Positions 9,452 to 17,909 of a DNA stretch of 64,000 nucleotides are shown piece after piece. The stretch spans positions 310,001 to 374,000 of the forward strand of contig NZ_SRRY01000002.1 of the NCBI RefSeq assembly GCF_004792295.1, given 5' to 3'. The stretch's first letter is position 1; every line of letters starts with the position of its first letter. The notes beneath the pieces are model-generated. The model searched no databases and was not told the origin of the DNA. It saw nothing but the letters and a program-made list of their open reading frames with translations. This stretch comes from Pseudoalteromonas sp. MEBiC 03607. Lineage in GTDB: Bacteria; Pseudomonadota; Gammaproteobacteria; Enterobacterales; Alteromonadaceae. The translations under genes were made by a program, and so were the position numbers.

Positions 9452-9973
9452 CTAATTCCCGTTCACTAAATCATCAAAATTTGCTTCATCACCCGTATTT
9501 ATAAATTCACGGCCATTGATTCTTAAGGGCTGTGCGCTTGGGTCTTGATTAAATGCGGCCCGTCCTATGGTTGAAAAATCAACTTGCAATGTTTTTATGG
9601 TGATACTAACAGTCGCTGTAGCCTGACTATTAACGCCATCACTAACTGCAAATTGAAAACTATCCGAACCTACGGTCTCAGGGTTAGGTGTGTAGCTATA
9701 GCTGCCATCAGAATTTACATTTACGGTGCCTAAATTTGGTTCACTGACTAAACTGTACGTTAATTCATCGCCATCGGGGTCTGAGCCTTCAAGCATATCG
9801 TTAATAACGACTTCAGTTTGGGTTGTAACCATTGCATCAACAGCGCTTGGTGCATTATTGACAGGTTCAGGCTTCATCATATTTTTGTCATCTTTGTCAT
9901 TATCACTACAAGCTGTTAATAATCCTGTGATAATAATGAGTGTGATGCTTGAGAGTTTTAAATTACGCATCAT
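9452..9973 (-). CDS. Small lipoprotein with a cadherin/Ig-like domain
   Basis: A 173-aa lipoprotein: signal peptide followed by lipobox LTAC (Cys22), an acidic Asp/Lys linker, then one cadherin-like or VCBS-type beta domain at about 45-125 with the signatures APSAVDAMVTT, SDPDGDELTYSL, GSYSYTPNPETVGSDSFQFAVSDG. DPDGDELTY is a typical calcium-binding stretch of such domains. About 45 residues follow that I cannot place. I chose the ATG at 9973 because AGGA sits 5 bp upstream of it; a longer form from 9985 would overlap the previous stop and consume the Shine-Dalgarno. It lies 11 bp after the DUF4331 gene. Confidence 0.75.
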   Translation of the reverse strand: MMRNLKLSSITLIIITGLLTACSDNDKDDKNMMKPEPVNNAPSAVDAMVTTQTEVVINDMLEGSDPDGDELTYSLVSEPNLGTVNVNSDGSYSYTPNPETVGSDSFQFAVSDGVNSQATATVSITIKTLQVDFSTIGRAAFNQDPSAQPLRINGREFINTGDEANFDDLVNGN

Positions 9974-9984
9974 TAATTTCCTCA

Positions 9985-11577
9985 TTACTTAGAGCCAGCA
10001 ATCGGGGTAGCAAGATAAGGAAAACTGCTATCCATCATACTTGCATCAAGTGGTGCACCATCTGTAAATGGAACATTACCTACACTTGCATCCTCTGCTG
10101 TACACAAGCCAAGATCAGTATCTGTGCCATTCACTGGGATTGGGTAACATAAACGACCCATTACTACACGTAATGCAATGTCGACTACGTCATCTCCAGG
10201 TCGACGACCATTTGGGAAACCTGCTAAATCATCACCAGCTACACCAAAAGCTGATTGCTCATTTTGTGGAGTTGCAGCGATCGCTGTATTTAAACGCAGC
10301 ATTTCAGATGGCGTAACAGTTGAAAGTTGATTAACACCAGGGAAACCCGTTAAAAATGCTGTAACTAAATCATTTCTTGGGAAGTTAGTAGGTGCCAATG
10401 TTTCAATATTGGTACCCAACGTTGAATTCACAGCATCTTTAAATAAGATATTTAAAAGCTCAGGTAGTGAAGGGTGGGTTACATAATCAGCAAATTGCGT
10501 ATCATCAGATGGCGCTGATGTTGAAAATGTATCTTTGTCTTTCAAGCCAATAACTAACTCATTGACCAATGGGCTACCAAGGCGAGAAACCTGTGTTAAC
10601 GCACCGCCATTTACTGCTGGTTTAGCAAATGATGCATTTGGGTTTAATATACGTGCTTGTGGCAAGCTTGCAGTTGTCCAACTACCAATTGTGCCATTAC
10701 CTTCACCTGTTACACAGGCTTTTGGTACTTCGACAGCAATTGAAGTGACATTTTTCATTGCTAAATCATCATTATCGGCTGATTGAGTGATACCTCCAGG
10801 GAACCCTTCACCATCGCCTGCGCCAGGCGAACTGTCACCTTCGACTGGAACATAATTAACAAGGTCAAATGTTTTGCCTAGATTCACAACAAATGGGTCT
10901 TTTCTTTGACCTACAAACACTTTACCCATGCCATCACAACCTGGAAGTGCGACATTATAAATAAATTGATCAGCGTATTCTTGGTATGAAGCCATTGATG
11001 AGAATGTCTTATTACCAATGTAATCTAGTGGTTTATAAAAATCATTGCTGCTATTGGAGGTGTTAGTCAGCATGCTTTTTGTGCCAGAACGTTGTGGCCC
11101 AGAAATAACACTCACAGTATATGACTCACTGAAATTAACGGCAGAATTATTACCTGCAGAAACACCACCGACATTTTTTAGAGGAACTGCAACTGTTCTT
11201 TGATTACCTTCAGGTCCAACAGTAAGTGCTACACCCATATTATTGTTTGGCAACATACTTTTGAAATTAAATGCAAATGTCATGTCTTCAATAGCATCAC
11301 CATCGTTATCAATATGGATGCTATAAGTAGCGTCTGGGTCCATAGCAAAGTAGTTAGGACCACCATAAGCATCTTGCAATGGGATGTAGTTAGCAATAAA
11401 TGTTACGTAGTCACCTCGGCCTTCTTCGTAACTGTTAAATGCATAAAAGTCTGTCGAATCTAACGTTGGAAAGCGCGTAATATTTGGCGCTTCACGATGG
11501 CTAGATGCTTCAGATATAGAAGTAAATAAGGTACTACAAACTGCAATCGTAATTAGGGATGGTATTACTTTCTTCAT
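9985..11577 (-). CDS. DUF4331-family secreted protein
   Basis: A 530-aa exported protein with a signal peptide ending near residue 24 and a mature N-terminus SSHREAPNITRFPTLDSTDFYAF, characteristic of DUF4331, whose members begin with a similar S/D-H-R-E/D-AP motif. A DPDATYSIHIDNDGDAIED stretch near residue 80 looks metal-binding (calcium-like). Two cysteine-containing segments (LPGCDGMGKVFVGQR and the C-terminal RLCYPIPVNG) are present. No function is established for the family. It is the first gene after the ECF-type promoter at 11612-11644 and heads a probable four-gene operon with the Ig lipoprotein, TPR protein and HupE-like protein. Confidence 0.85.
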   Translation of the reverse strand: MKKVIPSLITIAVCSTLFTSISEASSHREAPNITRFPTLDSTDFYAFNSYEEGRGDYVTFIANYIPLQDAYGGPNYFAMDPDATYSIHIDNDGDAIEDMTFAFNFKSMLPNNNMGVALTVGPEGNQRTVAVPLKNVGGVSAGNNSAVNFSESYTVSVISGPQRSGTKSMLTNTSNSSNDFYKPLDYIGNKTFSSMASYQEYADQFIYNVALPGCDGMGKVFVGQRKDPFVVNLGKTFDLVNYVPVEGDSSPGAGDGEGFPGGITQSADNDDLAMKNVTSIAVEVPKACVTGEGNGTIGSWTTASLPQARILNPNASFAKPAVNGGALTQVSRLGSPLVNELVIGLKDKDTFSTSAPSDDTQFADYVTHPSLPELLNILFKDAVNSTLGTNIETLAPTNFPRNDLVTAFLTGFPGVNQLSTVTPSEMLRLNTAIAATPQNEQSAFGVAGDDLAGFPNGRRPGDDVVDIALRVVMGRLCYPIPVNGTDTDLGLCTAEDASVGNVPFTDGAPLDASMMDSSFPYLATPIAGSK

Positions 11578-11611
11578 GACTTTTTCCTTAGTTTTAATTT
11601 AAGTCATAATG

Positions 11612-11644
11612 AAAACGTTTACCTAATAAGATTGGATGCAAAAA
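11612..11644 (-). promoter_or_regulatory. Predicted ECF sigma promoter of the DUF4331 operon
   Basis: Read on the minus strand: T-rich tract, TGCATCCAA as the -35-like element (TGCATC at 11640-11635), 17 bp, then CGTTTT (11617-11612), 34 bp before the start codon. The same TGCATC-N17-CGTT arrangement occurs before the sigma gene at 12933-12961. Two independent copies with identical spacing in front of the two transcription units make a shared ECF promoter likely. Confidence 0.7.
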
Positions 11645-11697
11645 AATTGAATTATATTTTAAAAAGTTTAAAAGCCGAGTTAAACACGGCTTTTATA

Positions 11698-12384
11698 TTA
11701 AAGGATTACTAAATTTGTAGTGTAGAGTACTTCAGTTGGTGAGCCATTAGGGGAGCCACCTAATGGCTCTAAGCTGACTGCTAGAATAGAAATGTCGTCC
11801 GCATTAAATTGACTATTTTTTATCAGTTCTATGTTGCCACTTTTAGGTAGTAAACCTAATGAAATTGGTGCTTCTTGTCCTTTTAAAATCATCCAAAGCT
11901 CATAGTCTTTATCAGATCTTGGGCTAAGAACATTTGATGCTTTGACAGATAAGGTTTTATCTTTCACATCAATAAACCACAGTGGCTGCTCAGTTTCATT
12001 TTTAAATAATGCAATTTGTTGTGATCCAGTAGCAAGCTCTTGCTGTGGCTGCCAAATAATCAATGCTAAGACTATACATGCAGCTGAGGCAATTAATGAC
12101 CATGCTTGGAGTAATGACCTATTTGTTTTCTTTGGTTTATTTATAGGGATAACATTAGGGTCAATGCGATTGATAATTTTTTCCCACACATGATCATCTG
12201 GTGGAACAGATTCAATTGAACTTGCAAGATTATTTAAATGTTGCTCCCACACCCAAGTTGCTTCTCTGGCACGTGTAGAGTTCAGCATTAAGCGAGCAAA
12301 ACGGTCGCGTGCAGGACCTCGCAATGTACCTAGTACGTATTCGGCGGCTAACATGTCTATAAGCTTTTGGTTTTCATAATTCAT
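11698..12384 (-). CDS. Anti-sigma factor, RskA-like, membrane-anchored
   Basis: A 228-aa single-pass membrane protein. The cytoplasmic N-terminus has the RskA-type signature LAAEYVLGTLRGPARDRFARL followed by WVWEQHLNNLASSIESVPPDDHVWEKI, which in relatives holds the cognate ECF sigma factor. One hydrophobic helix lies at about 92-110 (SLIASAACIVLALIIW), and the periplasmic RskA C-terminal domain follows. Two starts are possible; I prefer the ATG at 12384, which overlaps the sigma gene stop as ATGA with GAGGTG upstream. Such proteins usually release sigma after regulated proteolysis or ligand sensing; the signal here is unknown. Confidence 0.88.
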   Translation of the reverse strand: MNYENQKLIDMLAAEYVLGTLRGPARDRFARLMLNSTRAREATWVWEQHLNNLASSIESVPPDDHVWEKIINRIDPNVIPINKPKKTNRSLLQAWSLIASAACIVLALIIWQPQQELATGSQQIALFKNETEQPLWFIDVKDKTLSVKASNVLSPRSDKDYELWMILKGQEAPISLGLLPKSGNIELIKNSQFNADDISILAVSLEPLGGSPNGSPTEVLYTTNLVIL

Positions 12385-12911
12385 AACGTTAAGCACCTCT
12401 GTAATTGCTGTAAACCACGTCTGATCCAGCTTTTAACTGTACCAAGAGGGGAAGCAATATGATCTACAAGCTCATGATGAGTCAGTCCTTTATAATAAGC
12501 TAAGTGAATAGCTTGCTTTTGTTGTGGATCAAGTTGTTCTATGCAATCTACTAATTTAGAGTCATCTTCATAGCTGATTTGAAGTGATGAACCATCCCCT
12601 AAGTCATGTTCATCTGTGAGGCTTTGCTCTTTACGTACTTTGTTGTGACGAATAAGGTCAAGGCTTCGATATCTCACTATGCTGATCATCCAGGACATAA
12701 CAGCCCCTTTGGATACTTGATATTCACTAGCATTGTGCCAAATCTTAACAAATGAATCTTGCAAAACCTCTTCCGCTTGTGCTCGATTACCGAGCATCTT
12801 GAGGCTGATTGCAAATAGTTTGGCACTCGTATTTTGGTACAAATTTGCAAAGGCATTTTTATTACCTTTTGCTGTTGCACTCAAAAGCGCTAAAAGTTCA
12901 TCGTTGTCCAT
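12381..12911 (-). CDS. ECF-type RNA polymerase sigma factor (SigK-like)
   Basis: A 176-aa extracytoplasmic-function sigma factor. Region 2 spans about residues 20-90 (FANLYQNTSAKLFAISLKMLGNRAQAEEVLQDSFVKIW is recognisable as region 2.1-2.2, and MSWMISIVRYRSLDLIR as 2.3-2.4). Region 4 spans about 118-172 (LDPQQKQAIHLAYYKGLTHHELVDHIASPLGTVKSWIRRGL, a helix-turn-helix). It is coupled to the RskA-like gene by a 4-bp overlap, the usual sigma/anti-sigma order. The predicted promoter at 12933-12965 suggests autoregulation, and the same element in front of the DUF4331 gene gives a likely target. Confidence 0.95.
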   Translation of the reverse strand: MDNDELLALLSATAKGNKNAFANLYQNTSAKLFAISLKMLGNRAQAEEVLQDSFVKIWHNASEYQVSKGAVMSWMISIVRYRSLDLIRHNKVRKEQSLTDEHDLGDGSSLQISYEDDSKLVDCIEQLDPQQKQAIHLAYYKGLTHHELVDHIASPLGTVKSWIRRGLQQLQRCLTL

Positions 12912-12932
12912 ATAATTCCTGTTATGTTATTA

Positions 12933-12965
12933 GTAACGCTTTAAAGGTGGTTTTAGATGCAAAAG
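12933..12965 (-). promoter_or_regulatory. Predicted autoregulatory ECF promoter of the sigma gene
   Basis: Read on the minus strand: TTTTGCATCTAA (TGCATC at 12961-12956), 17 bp, CGTTAC (12938-12933), 21 bp before the sigma start codon. It matches the copy at 11612-11644 in both elements and in spacing. Confidence 0.7.
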
Positions 12966-12980
12966 AATTTTTAATAAAAA

Positions 12981-13024
12981 ATAACCAGTGAATTTAAAAC
13001 TCAAAGCATTTTTCTACTGGTTAT
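12981..13024. repeat. 9-bp inverted repeat with 26-base loop
   Basis: ATAACCAGT (12981-12989) and ACTGGTTAT (13016-13024) are perfect inverted complements. Located upstream of both divergent genes; role unknown. Confidence 0.45.
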
Positions 13025-13242
13025 CCTAGCAGTCTTGTTTAGGTTAGCAACCTACATGTAAATTATTTGTAAGTTAGTGTAAGTTATTCATAAAGTTGTG
13101 AAAAAATGTCCTAAACTTAAAGTGTAGGTTTTTAAGTGAACGCTAAGTTACTGATTTTAAATAGTCACCAAGTTTAAATAAGGCGGTTTTACTGGAGTGA
13201 AATTTGCAACGTACTATGTAATTAGAATAACAAGGAGTGATT

Positions 13243-14862
13243 ATGTGGGCAGCAATTAGCTATCTTGCGCTGGCAATTATTTTTATAATCGTGGCTATTC
13301 GAGTTGAGCTCGTTTATTTTGCGCTATTTTTTTATTGGGCTGCATTGTCGCTACTACTAGTCAGTGGCGCTTATTTTTTTAACATTGCGCGAATTTTCAG
13401 AAAGCGTGAAAACGGTGTAATACCAATTTACATTCGTTGGGCGTTTATTCCCTTTTTACTAGGGGCTCAAATATACAATGCTTGGTCTCGTAAGCATGAT
13501 AAAGTGCCTCCCTTACAACAAATAAATGAACATCTGTTTTTAGCTTGCAGGCTCTTTCCATCAGATATTGACACCATGAAAGAGTTAGGGATTACAGCAA
13601 TCTTAGATGTTACCTGTGAGTTTGATGGCCTTGAATGGTCATCGACCCAAGAAAATATTCGCTATTTGAATATCCCCGTTTTAGACCACAGTGTGCCAAC
13701 TCGCGCGCAATTACATCAAGCAATTAACTGGATCCACCATCAAGTAAAGGCTGATAGACGTGTTGTTGTGCATTGCGCATTAGGTCGCGGACGTTCAGTG
13801 TTTGTTATGGCTGCATACTTACTAAGCCAAGATAAAGATGCAGATGTTCATACTGTTTTGGAGCAAATCAAAGAAACTCGAGAAACTGCTAATTTAAACA
13901 AGCGCCAACTTCGTCACTTAATAAAACGTCATCGTCGAGGCGATTTAATAATTAAAAACAAAGCTGTCTTAATTGCTAATCCAGTCTCTGGTACAAAGCT
14001 GTGGCAAGAAAAGAAAAAGCAGATAACCGCAAGGTTAAGTGAATATTATGATTTAACTGTACACACTACAACAGAAGAAGTGGACGGTATTCAATTAGCT
14101 AAAGAGGCTATAGAAACAAATCCCGATGTTGTTATCGCATGTGGCGGTGACGGTACAGTGACAGAAGTAGCCAGTGTATTAGTCAATACCGACTGTAAGT
14201 TAGGCATTATTCCTTTAGGCACTGCTAATGCATTAGCTCATGTATTAATGGGGATCCAATCTAAGTTAATCCCAGTCGAACAAGCTTGTGAACTTATTAT
14301 TGAGGGACAGGCAAGTCGGATCGATACCGCTTTGTGTAATGGCGAGCGAATGCTGTTATTAGCAGGAATTGGGTTTGAGCAGAAAATGATTGAAAAGGCG
14401 CATAGAGATGCTAAAAATGAGTCAGGCCAACTGGCTTATCTACAAGGATTTTGGCAGGCACTAAGCGAACATGAAGCACAAGATTATACAGTTACATTAG
14501 ACGACAATGAACCTCAGTCTATAAATACCAATAGTTTAATCATTGCAAATGCAGCGCCGTTTACTACATTGTTGGCTCAATCAGCAGGTCAGCCAGATCA
14601 TAATGATGGTTTACTTGATGTTAATTGGTTAACGCCTAATTCAGAGGCTAAAGCCAGTACGTTAAGTATTGCTGAATTAGTATTTTCAAGCATAACGCAA
14701 ACAAGCTTTGCCATTAATAGCCATCATACAAATGCTAAACGAGTTTCTGTAAGTGCAGAAAAAGACATAAGTTATGTGATTGATGGTGAGGTTAAAACAG
14801 CAGAAAAGCTGGTGGTAGAGGTATCACCGAAGTCACTTTCGGTGATAATGGCGGAAACCTAA
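13243..14862 (+). CDS. Membrane-anchored dual-specificity phosphatase / diacylglycerol-kinase-family lipid kinase fusion
   Basis: A 539-aa three-part protein. Residues 1-75 hold two or three hydrophobic helices. A tyrosine/dual-specificity phosphatase domain follows, with the CX5R P-loop HCALGRGRS (Cys178, Arg184). From about residue 240 there is a DAGK/YegS-type kinase domain with NPVSGTK, the nucleotide-binding GGDGT (301-305) and PLGTANALAHVL. Known DAGK-family enzymes phosphorylate lipids at the membrane; the phosphatase half may act on lipids or phosphoproteins. The start is the ATG at 13243 because AAGGAG lies 5 bp upstream; the in-frame GTG at 13237 is part of that site. It is divergent from the sigma gene and convergent with the VF530 gene. 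Confidence 0.88.
   Translation: MWAAISYLALAIIFIIVAIRVELVYFALFFYWAALSLLLVSGAYFFNIARIFRKRENGVIPIYIRWAFIPFLLGAQIYNAWSRKHDKVPPLQQINEHLFLACRLFPSDIDTMKELGITAILDVTCEFDGLEWSSTQENIRYLNIPVLDHSVPTRAQLHQAINWIHHQVKADRRVVVHCALGRGRSVFVMAAYLLSQDKDADVHTVLEQIKETRETANLNKRQLRHLIKRHRRGDLIIKNKAVLIANPVSGTKLWQEKKKQITARLSEYYDLTVHTTTEEVDGIQLAKEAIETNPDVVIACGGDGTVTEVASVLVNTDCKLGIIPLGTANALAHVLMGIQSKLIPVEQACELIIEGQASRIDTALCNGERMLLLAGIGFEQKMIEKAHRDAKNESGQLAYLQGFWQALSEHEAQDYTVTLDDNEPQSINTNSLIIANAAPFTTLLAQSAGQPDHNDGLLDVNWLTPNSEAKASTLSIAELVFSSITQTSFAINSHHTNAKRVSVSAEKDISYVIDGEVKTAEKLVVEVSPKSLSVIMAET
14823..14846. repeat. Inverted repeat in the 3' end of the lipid-kinase gene
   Basis: ATCACCGAA (14823-14831) and TTCGGTGAT (14838-14846) form a perfect 9-bp stem with a 6-base loop inside the last codons. 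It may act as a hairpin between the convergent genes, though no T-run follows. Confidence 0.4.
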
Positions 14863-14865
14863 CAG

Positions 14866-15132
14866 TTATTTTTTAATACTTTTCCATTCAAAAGGTGCGT
14901 CATCATCGGCCTTTTGAGAGGAGAAAGTATCAATGTATAGTTGTTCAACTTTTTCACGGGCCCAAGGTGTTTTACGTAAAAATTTTAAGCTTGATTTAAC
15001 ACTTGGGTCATTTTGAAAACAGCGCACATCAACATGCTCAGCTAGTCCTTCCCAGCCAAGTTTTTCTTCAAGTTGGGTTACGATGTCGGCAAGCTTGATA
15101 CCGTGCAAAGGGTTATTTGGTTGATTGTCCAT
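14866..15132 (-). CDS. VF530-family small DNA-binding protein
   Basis: An 88-aa protein that matches the VF530/DUF2132 family: [30 protein letters not shown] and a central [18 protein letters not shown]. The family name comes from a Vibrio fischeri structure, and a DNA-binding role is suggested by fold rather than proven. It has no signal peptide and should be cytoplasmic. It stands alone, convergent with the kinase gene (3-bp gap) and followed upstream by a small secreted protein on the same strand 57 bp away. Confidence 0.85.
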   Translation of the reverse strand: MDNQPNNPLHGIKLADIVTQLEEKLGWEGLAEHVDVRCFQNDPSVKSSLKFLRKTPWAREKVEQLYIDTFSSQKADDDAPFEWKSIKK

Positions 15133-15189
15133 GCTTAATCTTTGGTTATTTCTAAACTGAGTAATAGTAACGTATCTAGCGTCTTTAAG

Positions 15190-15489
15190 CTAATTGACGT
15201 TTATACTCTTGCCTCGTTTTGGATAGACAATATCGCCGTTTTTATCCAGTCTTAACCACGCTAAGTCGCTGTTTGAAAAATTTGGCTGTTTGGCTGCACA
15301 AATTAACGTTATATCGCCAACAGCAATATAAGCGCCTTCGGTATAACGCTTATTTTCATACCAACACACTTTGTGGTTGTTAAGTGCTTCTTGGCCATCT
15401 AGCACAACTAATGCTTTATCCTTTGCTAAAACGAACTGTGAAAACAATAAAATAAACAAGGTAGTTAAGATTAAAATCTTTCTAAACAA
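15190..15489 (-). CDS. Small secreted protein, DUF1496-like
   Basis: A 99-aa protein with a clear signal peptide (residues 1-22, cleaved after LAK or nearby) and a compact mature part with two cysteines: VCWYENKRYTEGAYIAVGD and ITLICAAKQ. The pattern C-W/Y-Y-x5-Y-x-E/Q-G-A followed by a second Cys is that of DUF1496 proteins of Vibrio and relatives; function unknown. The start appears to be TTG at 15489, with AGAGGTG about 6 bp upstream. The two cysteines probably form a disulfide in the periplasm. Confidence 0.65.
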   Translation of the reverse strand: MFRKILILTTLFILLFSQFVLAKDKALVVLDGQEALNNHKVCWYENKRYTEGAYIAVGDITLICAAKQPNFSNSDLAWLRLDKNGDIVYPKRGKSINVN

Positions 15490-15584
15490 AATACACCTCT
15501 CATTGTGCAGTTTTTTGTATCTACACTAAGCTTATGACTGTATTCTATAAAAGCACAATGACGTGATAATAAAAAGGTGAACAC

Positions 15585-15815
15585 ATGCAATTTAATAAAA
15601 ATATGATTGACGAATTAACCCTGCTTGCTAAGTTTCCCCGCGACTCACAAATGCAAGGCATTAAAATCCACTCTGATGCAGAAGAAACAGTAAAAAATGC
15701 TGCAAAACGTCTTTATGACAAAGGCATTACTGATAGCCCTGATGGCGGCTATTTAACGGATTTAGGGCTAGATTTGATCAATCACGTGAGTGTTATTAAT
15801 TCCGCACTGAGATAA
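15585..15815 (+). CDS. TIGR02647-family small protein
   Basis: A 76-aa cytoplasmic protein recognisable by QGIKIHSDAEETVKNAAKRLYDKGI and DGGYLTDLGLDLINHV, the core of the TIGR02647 family found in Vibrio, Pseudomonas and Alteromonadales. It is sometimes annotated as DNA-binding, without experimental basis known to me. AAAAGGTG lies 6 bp before the ATG. It is monocistronic and followed by a strong bidirectional terminator. Confidence 0.8.
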   Translation: MQFNKNMIDELTLLAKFPRDSQMQGIKIHSDAEETVKNAAKRLYDKGITDSPDGGYLTDLGLDLINHVSVINSALR

Positions 15816-15829
15816 AAATTAGATAATAA

Positions 15830-15854
15830 AAAGGCCCAAAATGATTGGGCCTTT
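15830..15854. terminator. Bidirectional rho-independent terminator
   Basis: AAAGGCCCAA (15830-15839) pairs perfectly with TTGGGCCTTT (15845-15854) around a 5-base loop, between the converging TIGR02647 and maiA genes. A and T tracts flank both sides. Confidence 0.85.
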
Positions 15855-15872
15855 AGTTTTAATAACAACGAA

Positions 15873-16502
15873 TTAGATTGCGTCAGGTTGGTTCTGAGGA
15901 GCCGCATCAATAAAGGCATCTAGCTTATTACAATGCTCATAAACTGCGGAGATTTTTGGGTACTTACTCATATCAACGTTAAAGCGTAAGGCATTAAATA
16001 CTTGCGGCACTAAACAGACATCAGCAAGTGTTGGTTTGTCGCCAACGCAAAAAGTGTTCGCTTCATCAAGTAACTTTTCGATACTCTCAAAGCCAACTTC
16101 TACCCAATGCTTATACCAAGCCGTTTTTGCTTCTTCATCAACACCAAGATCATTAGCTAAGTACTTTAATACTCGCAAATTATCGATAGGGTGGATATCG
16201 CACGCAACGGCATAACATAAATTGCGGATCTGGGCTTTTTGCCATGCATCACCTGTTAAAAGCGGTGTTTCTGGGTGCGTTTCTTCAAGCCAATCTAAAA
16301 TAGCCAGTGATTGTGCAAGCACACCTTGATCAGTTTCTAGTGCCGGTAATAACCCTTGTGGGTTTTTTGCTAGGTACTGGTCGCTTTGCTGCTCTGATTT
16401 TAATAAATTAACGGTGACCAACTCGTGATCAATGTTCTTTAAATTAAGAGCAATGCGAACTCTGTAAGCGGCTGATGAACGAAAATAGCTATAAAGTTTC
16501 AT
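15873..16502 (-). CDS. maiA: Maleylacetoacetate isomerase
   Basis: Zeta-class glutathione transferase of 209 aa that converts 4-maleylacetoacetate to 4-fumarylacetoacetate in tyrosine/phenylalanine catabolism. The family signature SSAAYRVRIALNLK with the catalytic serine motif YFRSSAAYR is at residues 5-14, followed by NPQGLLPALE and QSLAILDWLEE of the thioredoxin-like domain. The C-terminal helical domain includes CDIHPIDNLRVLKYL. It overlaps the stop/start junction with hmgA by one base, so the two are cotranscribed. Fumarylacetoacetase, the next enzyme, is not in this window. Confidence 0.95.
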   Translation of the reverse strand: MKLYSYFRSSAAYRVRIALNLKNIDHELVTVNLLKSEQQSDQYLAKNPQGLLPALETDQGVLAQSLAILDWLEETHPETPLLTGDAWQKAQIRNLCYAVACDIHPIDNLRVLKYLANDLGVDEEAKTAWYKHWVEVGFESIEKLLDEANTFCVGDKPTLADVCLVPQVFNALRFNVDMSKYPKISAVYEHCNKLDAFIDAAPQNQPDAI

Positions 16503-17806
16503 TATGCGTCCTGTTTACCTGTGAAATGTTTTTTAATAGTGCGCCAACAGTCAGTGTAATTAGGCTGACGCTCTTTACCTTCAAGAGCATATTTAGTTGG
16601 TGAAATAACGTAACGCGATTCGAACATAAATGCCAAGGTGTTTTCGTAGCGTTGTGGTTTAAGTTCGGCATTTGATGCTTTTTGAAATACATCTGCTTCT
16701 GGACCATGTGGCGACATGCAATTATGTAAACTTGAACCCCCAGGCACAAAACCATGCTCTTTTGCATCGTATACGCCTTCGATAAGCCCCATGAATTCAC
16801 TCATAATATTACGGTGGTAATAAGGTGGACGGAATGTGTTTTCAGCCACCATCCAACGTGGAGGGAAGATAGCAAAATCGATATTAGCGACACCTTCTGT
16901 ACCCGATGGTGACGTTAGTACGGTGAAGATTGAAGGATCTGGGTGATCATAACTCACGGTATTCATAACATTGAATCGAGCAAGGTCATACTTGTATGGT
17001 GCACTATTACCTGTCCATGCAACGACATCTAATGGAGAATGACCAATATCGCAGCGGAACATATTGCCATTAAACTTTGCAACTAGTTCAAAGTCTCCCT
17101 CTACATCCTCATAAGCCGCAACAGGGTAGTGGAAGTCACGGTCATTGGCGTAACCATTAGCTCCTACAGGACCGCGCTCTGGTAAAATATAGGCATGGCC
17201 ATAGTTTTCACAAATATAGCCGCGGGCTGTGTCCGTTAATAAATCAACAGCAAATTTAATCCCGCGAGGAATTACGGCAATTTCACCAGCTCGGACTGTT
17301 AGTTTTCCACACTCAGTTCTTAGTAATAGTTCACCTTGTTGTGGTACGAACAGCATTTCACCATCAGCATTATAAAAGTAACGGTGTTGCATTGATTTAT
17401 TGGCTACATAGATATGAATACCTATACCTGTTTGTGCATTTGCACTGCCATTAGCTGCAATGGTAATCAAACCATCAATAAAATCTGTTGGCTGCTCAGG
17501 AATTTCAATTGGATCCCAACGTAGCATTGTCGGCGGCGTTGGGACTTCTGTGATAGGAGCGGTACGAATAAGGCCATTGTCTATAGGTTTATAATCACCT
17601 TGTACTACTGACGGGCGAATACGATAAAACCAAGTACGGCGGTTATCAGCACGCGGCGCTGTAAATGCTGTTGTGCTGAACTGTTCAGCATATAAATCGT
17701 ATTTTACTTTTTGAGGGCTGAATTGACCGATAGGTAATGCACCGGGTAATGCTTCGGTTTCGAACTCATTACCAAAGCCTGTCATATATTGTAATTCGTT
17801 ATTCAT
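16502..17806 (-). CDS. hmgA: Homogentisate 1,2-dioxygenase
   Basis: Fe(II) dioxygenase of 434 aa that opens the ring of homogentisate to maleylacetoacetate. The N-terminal [19 protein letters not shown] motif is diagnostic, as are [21 protein letters not shown] and [19 protein letters not shown] with the conserved metal-binding histidine and glutamate. [16 protein letters not shown] follows. I chose the ATG at 17806, which has AGGAG 7 bp upstream; the longer frame to 17845 adds 13 non-family residues. It heads a two-gene operon with maiA and is divergent from a MarR gene, its probable regulator. Confidence 0.97.
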   Translation of the reverse strand: MNNELQYMTGFGNEFETEALPGALPIGQFSPQKVKYDLYAEQFSTTAFTAPRADNRRTWFYRIRPSVVQGDYKPIDNGLIRTAPITEVPTPPTMLRWDPIEIPEQPTDFIDGLITIAANGSANAQTGIGIHIYVANKSMQHRYFYNADGEMLFVPQQGELLLRTECGKLTVRAGEIAVIPRGIKFAVDLLTDTARGYICENYGHAYILPERGPVGANGYANDRDFHYPVAAYEDVEGDFELVAKFNGNMFRCDIGHSPLDVVAWTGNSAPYKYDLARFNVMNTVSYDHPDPSIFTVLTSPSGTEGVANIDFAIFPPRWMVAENTFRPPYYHRNIMSEFMGLIEGVYDAKEHGFVPGGSSLHNCMSPHGPEADVFQKASNAELKPQRYENTLAFMFESRYVISPTKYALEGKERQPNYTDCWRTIKKHFTGKQDA

Positions 17807-17871
17807 CACTAGACTCCTGAAAGGTTTTAGGTAAGATACTCTCATGTGAGACTAAATTCAAACTGCACTGA

Positions 17872-17887
17872 ATTTACTTGTGTAAAT
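17872..17887. promoter_or_regulatory. Inverted repeat in the hmgA/marR divergent region, candidate MarR operator
   Basis: ATTTAC (17872-17877) and GTAAAT (17882-17887) form perfect arms around TTGT. It is 22 bp before the marR start, in the only intergenic region from which both hmgA and marR could be controlled. Operator function is inferred. Confidence 0.45.
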
Positions 17888-17909
17888 AATTTTTGACAGT
17901 AGTGAAGCC

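Larger units (their letters stand above)
12912..13242. other. 331-bp divergent intergenic region
   Basis: It holds the ECF-type promoter (12933-12965), a 9-bp inverted repeat (12981-13024), a short tandem-like stretch GTAAGTTAGTGTAAGTTATT near 13070, and at the right end the Shine-Dalgarno of the phosphatase/kinase gene. I see no reading frame or RNA gene in it. Confidence 0.6.

Noticed and set aside
9726..11463. Several plus-strand frames across the DUF4331 and lipoprotein genes
   Set aside because: All are shadows of minus-strand genes with strong family matches and lack ribosome-binding sites.
13065..13095. Iteron or origin-like repeats
   Set aside because: Only two degenerate GTAAGTTA words; no replication genes or DnaA-box cluster.
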